Assembly: GCA_039809365.1 (NCBI GenBank)
Contig: JBDHUV010000022.1
Span: 1 to 10,295, forward strand
Length of the DNA: 10,295 nucleotides
Direction: 5' to 3'
From: JBDHUV01 sp039809365
GTDB lineage: Bacteria > Patescibacteriota > Microgenomatia > Levybacterales > GWA1-39-11
A program made the translations under genes and the position numbers. Positions 5,927-10,295 of the stretch are shown here, one piece after another; position 1 is the first letter of the stretch, and each line of letters begins with the position of its first letter. The notes beneath the pieces are model-generated. The model was given only the letters and a program-made list of their open reading frames with translations. It was not told the DNA's origin and ran no database searches.

Positions 5927-7667
5927 AGATAAAAGTGGTGCCACGACTTCGAGAAGTCCTCTTTTTTGTTTTTTTCTTTGATCCATTACTTTCTATCCAT
6001 ATTTTTCCTTTATGTTGTTTAATAATAGTGGAGGTGATGTATAACCCAATCCCTAAACTTGGCTGATCAGTTGTTGCACTAGAAGCTCTATAAAATCTAT
6101 TAAATACTTTCGTTTGCTGAGAAGGAGGAATTCCTTGTCCATAATCTTTTACACTTACCGTAAGATTTGATTTGTCCGTTTTAACAGTTATCACTACTTT
6201 TGTTTTTTGTGGAGAGTATTTCACTGCGTTTGTAATTAAATTAGTTAATACTTGGCCGATTCTATTTTTATCTGCGAAAATGCGTACTGATGTTTTTCCT
6301 TTTATAACAATCTCTCTTTCAGGATTTGTCCTTTGAATAGTGGTTACTGTGTCAGAAATCAACTCTCCAATATCAAACCATTCAAGATTTAATTGTATAC
6401 TCCCTGTTCTGATTCGAGATAAATCTAAAAGATCATTTGTTAACTCCACCATTCTATTGACTTGTCCCTGTAGCTTCTCTACCAAAGAGTATTCAGGCCT
6501 TTTTGGAGATATTTTTCTTCCGAGAATGTCTGAATAGAGTTTAATACTCGTGATGGGCGTTTTAAGTTCATGACTTGCGATACTAATAAACTCATCTTTA
6601 TTTTCCTCTTTCTTTTTCTCTTCCCGTATATCTTTAATAAGGATTGTAGCTCCCTCAAGTTTTCCTTCAATAATAACTGGAGTTGCGGTTATAGATATAG
6701 GGATTGATCGATACCGGGTTTTTAAAACATACTCTGAAGATACGAGCTTTTTACCAGAATGGACTGCAGACTCTAACTTCTGTATATTTTTTGGATCATA
6801 ACTTTTTATTAACCCAGAAATCTTTCTATTTAATACAAGTCTTATTTCCTTATTAATAAGTTGCTGGGCTGTTTCATTCATATTCATTACTCTACCCGAT
6901 GCATTTACAGTAATTAAGCCCTCTCCAATACTTGCTAAAATTGCTTGTGCTTCAAAATCAAACAGTTCATACCTCATAATCGCAAAGGCAATGATTATTG
7001 CCATCACTGTTGTTAAAGGAACTGCAGATGGGAAAATATGAATCCCAAAAAGAGGTAATATTCCATCTGTTACTGTACCGATAAGTAAAGGAATAAGAAC
7101 TGCAATAATGAGTAATACTACTTGTCTTCTTTTTATGTAATTTGTCGTTCTACGATAAAACTGAACTAACACTACAATAGATGCGATCATCAATGACTCA
7201 AGCCACAACAAAAATACCCAGAAATATTGACCTGGTTGAGAATTATACCCCCAGTCATTAATAACAATTGCTTCCTGACTATGGTTATCTATAAGAAAAG
7301 TTGTCCAAGATAAGTAGAGAAAAATAATTGCTGGAAGAGAAAGGTATACCGTAACCCAAAAGTTTTTTAATAGAGCGTATCGTTTTACAAAACCAAGTGA
7401 GAATAAGAAAAATATTGCAGGTAACGTAACATATCCAAGTGCTGATATTCGGTCAAGTTGGACATACATATTTGCAGATAAGCCCAACCAATTAATGATT
7501 ATCTGAGGCACGCCCCAGACAGTTATTGCAATCAAAAAGAGCGCAAATGTAACAATAACAGGAGATCTATCTGGACGCCTGAGTAAAAGGTACAAAAGCC
7601 CTAAATTGTTAGCAGCTGCAATAATGAGAAGAATTGTATAGAGATCAGCTGTGTTAACTGTACCCAT
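5889..7667 (-). CDS. 7TM-PAS sensor histidine kinase, orphan
   Basis: This 592-residue membrane kinase starts with about seven hydrophobic helices (roughly 8-29, 37-60, 76-97, 103-122, 147-170, 183-206, 214-232), like the histidine-kinase 7TM N-terminal domain. A PAS domain follows (about 237-347, starting ILASIGEGLITVN). The HisKA dimerisation helix has the phospho-acceptor His366 in SIASHELKTP. The HATPase domain has an N-box with Asn476/Asn480 (NLITNAVKYSP), G1 DYGQGIP (508-514), F-box FNRFYRA (522-528) and G2 LGIGL (538-542), so the kinase should be active. An insertion KKKTKKRTSRSRG (564-576) replaces the short turn normally found before the final TTFIFTLP strand. There is no receiver domain and no response-regulator gene in the window, so the partner is elsewhere. 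The signal is unknown. The start at 7667 is supported by an extended -10 just upstream. The 3' end overlaps the convergent gene by 38 bases. Confidence 0.93.
   Translation of the reverse strand: MGTVNTADLYTILLIIAAANNLGLLYLLLRRPDRSPVIVTFALFLIAITVWGVPQIIINWLGLSANMYVQLDRISALGYVTLPAIFFLFSLGFVKRYALLKNFWVTVYLSLPAIIFLYLSWTTFLIDNHSQEAIVINDWGYNSQPGQYFWVFLLWLESLMIASIVVLVQFYRRTTNYIKRRQVVLLIIAVLIPLLIGTVTDGILPLFGIHIFPSAVPLTTVMAIIIAFAIMRYELFDFEAQAILASIGEGLITVNASGRVMNMNETAQQLINKEIRLVLNRKISGLIKSYDPKNIQKLESAVHSGKKLVSSEYVLKTRYRSIPISITATPVIIEGKLEGATILIKDIREEKKKEENKDEFISIASHELKTPITSIKLYSDILGRKISPKRPEYSLVEKLQGQVNRMVELTNDLLDLSRIRTGSIQLNLEWFDIGELISDTVTTIQRTNPEREIVIKGKTSVRIFADKNRIGQVLTNLITNAVKYSPQKTKVVITVKTDKSNLTVSVKDYGQGIPPSQQTKVFNRFYRASSATTDQPSLGIGLYITSTIIKQHKGKIWIESNGSKKKTKKRTSRSRGTTFIFTLPIPTGQTQK
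5945..5976 (+). terminator. Rho-independent terminator of the sugar dehydrogenase operon
   Basis: A stem-loop GACTT-CGAG-AAGTC (5945-5958) begins 19 bases after the stop codon at 5926. It is followed by TCTTTTTT and, after one G, a further run of seven T. The stem is short (5 bp), but the tetraloop and long U-tract fit an intrinsic terminator. The whole element lies within the coding sequence of the convergent histidine kinase. Confidence 0.7.
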
Positions 7668-7679
7668 AGTATCTGGCTT

Positions 7680-7688
7680 ATTGTACCA
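7680..7688 (-). promoter_or_regulatory. Extended -10 element (TGgTACAAT) of the histidine kinase gene
   Basis: On the minus strand, TGG-TACAAT ends 12 bases before the kinase ATG at 7667. This predicts a leader of only about 5 bases, and no Shine-Dalgarno is present. It suggests the kinase is transcribed separately from the FNR-like gene, which ends 43 bases upstream. No convincing -35 is visible. Confidence 0.5.
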
Positions 7689-7710
7689 TACAAAATCAAT
7701 TAACTATATT

Positions 7711-8445
7711 TTAATATCCTGTAAAATCTTCCCGCCAAATTTGTTCATCAGCTATATTTAAATCATATAGTTCATCTTCTACAGCCTGACACATTCTTTC
7801 TGGCCCCACAATGTAAAAGTGTGTTTTTAAAAAATTAGGTATGTATTCTACAATGAAATCTTCCGATACCTTTCTATTTTCTCCTTTCCAATTAGCTTCT
7901 TGAGTCATTGAAAATATGAGATGAAAATTAGAAAGTTTTGTTTTATACGATTCTAATAAATCTTTATACACTGTAGATTTTTGAGATTTATTAAAATATA
8001 TCAAGGTAATTGGGTGTTTACTTCCTTTTGTTATACTTTCTTCAAAAACACTCAATACTGCAGTAATCCCTATACCTCCAATAATAAATGCCAGAGGCAC
8101 ATTTTTTTGTCTTGGAAGTATTAACTCTCCGTATGGAGCAGTATATTCAATGGTATCGCCTTTTTGCAATCCGTGAAGTTCTTGTTTAAATGCAGAATCT
8201 CTTAACCGGACAGCAATACGAAACTTTTTTTTAGAAAGATCCATAAATGCAATAGATATATGCCTACGAAGCCCTCTACTATCTGGAGTACTCACTCTCT
8301 TTTGGAGTGTAATATACGTATAATCACCAGGTTTCCAAGATATCTCATCGGTAAATGAGAAAGTATACTCCCAGGTTTGGAAACCTATTTCTTTTTTTGA
8401 GAGAAATGTTGCAGTATTACTTTTGTATATTAGTTTTTGTGTCAT
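7711..8445 (-). CDS. FNR-type FAD/NAD(P)H oxidoreductase
   Basis: This 244-residue cytosolic flavoprotein of the ferredoxin-NADP+ reductase superfamily has a beta-barrel FAD domain (about 8-112). The FAD signature is RRHISIA (60-66), a variant of RxYS with His replacing the aromatic Tyr, and a PYGE turn lies at 104-107. The nucleotide domain begins with IIGGIGIT (121-128) and includes YIVGPERM (211-218). It ends with EDFTGY (239-244), a C-terminal aromatic residue as expected for stacking on the flavin. There is no plant-type 2Fe-2S domain, so electrons must go to a separate partner or small molecule. The ATG lies inside the last 29 bases of the zwf-gnd fusion gene in another frame, so the two are likely co-transcribed and translationally coupled; I see no separate promoter. 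The reductase may use NADPH made by its neighbour. The physiological acceptor is unknown. Confidence 0.85.
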   Translation of the reverse strand: MTQKLIYKSNTATFLSKKEIGFQTWEYTFSFTDEISWKPGDYTYITLQKRVSTPDSRGLRRHISIAFMDLSKKKFRIAVRLRDSAFKQELHGLQKGDTIEYTAPYGELILPRQKNVPLAFIIGGIGITAVLSVFEESITKGSKHPITLIYFNKSQKSTVYKDLLESYKTKLSNFHLIFSMTQEANWKGENRKVSEDFIVEYIPNFLKTHFYIVGPERMCQAVEDELYDLNIADEQIWREDFTGY

Positions 8446-10295
8446 TCGTTTTTATGTCATGGCCACCAAACTGGTTTCTCAGTGCTGACAAAACTTTTCC
8501 AGTATAACTTGGATTTTTCTCAGAGAGTATTCTAAATTTGAGTGATTCTTCAATAATTTTTACTGGTACATTCATCTCATGTGCAGCATCAACAGTCCAC
8601 TTCCCTTCTCCTGTATGCTGTACTGATCCTGATACTTGGTCAAGTGGTTGTCCGTATAACTTAAATGCTCTGTATAACCACTCAATTAATCGAGACTCTA
8701 TAACACTCCCGTTGTTATAAATTTTACTTACTTCTTCTAAATCAAGCGAGTATTGAGATTTTTTCAGTACAGTAAATCCTTCTGCAATTGCTTGCATCAT
8801 CCCATACTCTATGCCGTTATGAACCATTTTGACAAAATGCCCAGCTCCTTCACCTTCAAAATGAGCTAATGACTCTACTCCTGCAACATCAGTAAAAAGA
8901 AGAGAGTGTTTTTTATATAATGCAGAACTACCACCTATCATTAAACATGCACCACTCCGTGCTCCACCAGGTCCACCTGAAACACCTACATCAATAAAGT
9001 TAATACCTTTTTTTTGTAATTTTTGAGATCTTATTTTTGCATTTTTATACAATGAATTTCCTGCATCAATAACTGTATCTCCCCGTTGTAAAAAATGAAT
9101 TAATCCTGATTTACCAAAAAGTGTTTCTTCAACTGCATCTCCTTCTGGAAGCATCATCCAGACAGTTCTTGGTGCTTGTAATGAATCAACAAACTCTTTG
9201 AGGGAATATGCTCCTTTTATTCCCTCTTCTTCATATTTTCGGGTTATTTCAGGTGTTCTGTTATACCCAACAACTGTCCACCCTTTTTCAGACAATCTCC
9301 GTGCAATATTTCCACCCATTTTACCTAATCCAACAATTCCCACTTCTTTTCTCATCACTTTCTTTTTAGATAAAGAAACAGAAGCTGTTAATTCTGCGTC
9401 AGGATTCTCTCCTTTTTTATATGTATGGAGAGGAACTAAGTTATTTTGCCATGCAGTCCAAATAGGATCAATAAACTTCCACATTGCTTTTATTTCGTCT
9501 GTACTAACAAATAGTATCTGATTCCCGTAAATACAATCGAGTAATAATTTTTCATACTCTTCTACATACTGAACTCTATCTGCAACATCACGATAATAAA
9601 AATTCAATACACCAGGAATTATTCCTTCATCAAGCCCAGGCTTCTTATTCCAAAAATGAATATTTATCGTTTCTGTTGGTTCAATGCCGATTACAATTTT
9701 ATTTTTTTGATGTTCACCGTTTGGGCAAAAGCAATGTTTTGGATGTTTCAAAGTAATAACAATCTCTTTTCTCTGTTCTTTCATTGATTTCCCACTCTCA
9801 ATCGTGATAGGTATTCCTGCAAATCGAGGATGATTTATCGTTGTAATAATTTTAAAATATGTCTCTGTTTGTGATTTTTTTTGTACCCCATCTATTGATA
9901 GATACCCTTTATACTGTGCTCTAAATGTTTGCTTCTTTATTTGCTCTGTAGTAAGTTTAGGAAGATAGGCTAAAATATCTGCTCGTTTTTTTCGAACCTC
10001 CTCAGGAGTATTAGACAGTGAAGTTTCCATAAAAATTAATGCAAGCATCTGCAATAAATGATTCTGGCCAACATCTCGTAATGCCCCTACTCCATCATAA
10101 AATTTACCTCTTTGTTCTACCCCCATTGTTTCATGTAGTGTGAGATGAATACTCTCTATCAAGCTGTTATCCCATGAAGACTCAAAAAGATTATTTGAAA
10201 AACGAAAGTTTAAAATGTTTTGTAACATCTCTTTTGCAAGATAATGGTCAATCCTATAAATCTGTTCTTCTTTAAAAAGTTTTGCCAACATTATA
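8417..10295 (-). CDS. zwf-gnd: Fused glucose-6-phosphate dehydrogenase / 6-phosphogluconate dehydrogenase, 5'-truncated by window edge
   Basis: A single reading frame joins two pentose phosphate enzymes. The numbering starts at the first visible Met (base 10291), which is internal, because the frame is open to the edge and the G6PD NADP-binding domain is missing. Residues 1 to about 300 are the catalytic part of Zwf: RIDHYLAKE (13-21, with Asp15, His16 and Lys20), YDGVGALRD (65-73) and QNH with the catalytic-base position His78. After a linker (about 295-312), Met313 starts a complete short-form Gnd. This has GLGKMGG (321-327), NRT (344-346, which favours NADP), GVSGGPGGARSG (436-447), KMVHNGIEY with catalytic Lys488, Asn492 and Glu495, TGEGKWT (560-566) and RNQFGGH (605-611). 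Together they would oxidise glucose-6-phosphate and decarboxylate 6-phosphogluconate to ribulose-5-phosphate, each step yielding NAD(P)H. The lactonase between them is not visible. No start signal precedes Met313. Confidence 0.92.
   Translation of the reverse strand, partial: IMLAKLFKEEQIYRIDHYLAKEMLQNILNFRFSNNLFESSWDNSLIESIHLTLHETMGVEQRGKFYDGVGALRDVGQNHLLQMLALIFMETSLSNTPEEVRKKRADILAYLPKLTTEQIKKQTFRAQYKGYLSIDGVQKKSQTETYFKIITTINHPRFAGIPITIESGKSMKEQRKEIVITLKHPKHCFCPNGEHQKNKIVIGIEPTETINIHFWNKKPGLDEGIIPGVLNFYYRDVADRVQYVEEYEKLLLDCIYGNQILFVSTDEIKAMWKFIDPIWTAWQNNLVPLHTYKKGENPDAELTASVSLSKKKVMRKEVGIVGLGKMGGNIARRLSEKGWTVVGYNRTPEITRKYEEEGIKGAYSLKEFVDSLQAPRTVWMMLPEGDAVEETLFGKSGLIHFLQRGDTVIDAGNSLYKNAKIRSQKLQKKGINFIDVGVSGGPGGARSGACLMIGGSSALYKKHSLLFTDVAGVESLAHFEGEGAGHFVKMVHNGIEYGMMQAIAEGFTVLKKSQYSLDLEEVSKIYNNGSVIESRLIEWLYRAFKLYGQPLDQVSGSVQHTGEGKWTVDAAHEMNVPVKIIEESLKFRILSEKNPSYTGKVLSALRNQFGGHDIKTNDTKTNIQK

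Noticed and set aside
5526..5981. 151-codon open frame inside the small anchored protein gene
   Set aside because: It is an alternative-frame shadow; the protein lacks domain features and the overlapping frame has a membrane helix, a recognisable domain and coupling to the upstream gene.
9353..9355. Met313 codon as an independent start for a separate gnd gene
   Set aside because: No stop codon separates it from the G6PD frame, and there is no convincing -10 at the usual distance and no Shine-Dalgarno. Internal initiation cannot be fully excluded.
9198..9521. 107-codon + strand frame inside the zwf-gnd gene
   Set aside because: It is antisense to well-conserved 6PGDH and G6PD coding sequence and its translation shows no recognisable motif.
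1..10295. CRISPR arrays, tRNAs, insertion sequences, riboswitches
   Set aside because: No regularly spaced repeats, cloverleaf-like segments, transposase motifs or conserved leader structures were seen on either strand, and intergenic space is almost absent.

Overview
The window looks like chromosome from a Candidate Phyla Radiation bacterium (Patescibacteria; Microgenomates- or Parcubacteria-like is my best guess). The evidence is AT-rich DNA, very short intergenic gaps, start codons without Shine-Dalgarno sequences, and a gene mix common in such genomes: a DUF1704 peptidase, a secreted bactofilin-like membrane protein, a DUF1749 hydrolase and a 7TM histidine kinase. All reading frames make sense with the standard code, so the UGA-recoding CPR lineages are unlikely. 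The lineage is inferred, since no marker gene is present. I see no rRNA, tRNA, CRISPR array, insertion sequence or phage gene, and no gene-free stretch over 300 bases.

Layout. On the + strand: the 3' part of a DUF1704 (MATCAP-like) metallocarboxypeptidase gene (1-810), a putative GNAT/FemAB-like acyltransferase (845-1627), and an exported beta-repeat protein with C-terminal membrane helices (1674-2825). It runs tail to tail into msrB on the - strand (2829-3227). A 78-base divergent spacer separates msrB from a + strand DUF1749 alpha/beta hydrolase (3306-4172). A two-gene + strand operon follows: a membrane-anchored PQQ-type sugar dehydrogenase homologue (4224-5360) and a small anchored extracytoplasmic protein (5360-5926). 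The rest is on the - strand: an orphan hybrid-less 7TM-PAS histidine kinase (5889-7667), an FNR-type flavin oxidoreductase (7711-8445), and a large gene open to the right edge (8417-10295) that fuses glucose-6-phosphate dehydrogenase to 6-phosphogluconate dehydrogenase.

How the genes fit together. The fused Zwf-Gnd carries the two NAD(P)H-producing steps of the oxidative pentose phosphate pathway. It overlaps the FNR-type reductase gene by 29 bases, which suggests co-expression of NADPH supply and use; MsrB would indirectly draw on the same pool. Several other products face the outside of the cell (beta-repeat protein, sugar dehydrogenase homologue, small anchored protein, sensor kinase).

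The most notable observations are: (1) the Zwf-Gnd fusion; (2) -10-like boxes repeatedly placed so that transcription would start at or a few bases before the ATG, implying leaderless mRNAs; (3) an intrinsic terminator for the sugar dehydrogenase operon that lies inside the 3' coding end of the convergent histidine kinase gene and, read antisense, encodes a lysine/arginine-rich insertion in its ATPase domain.
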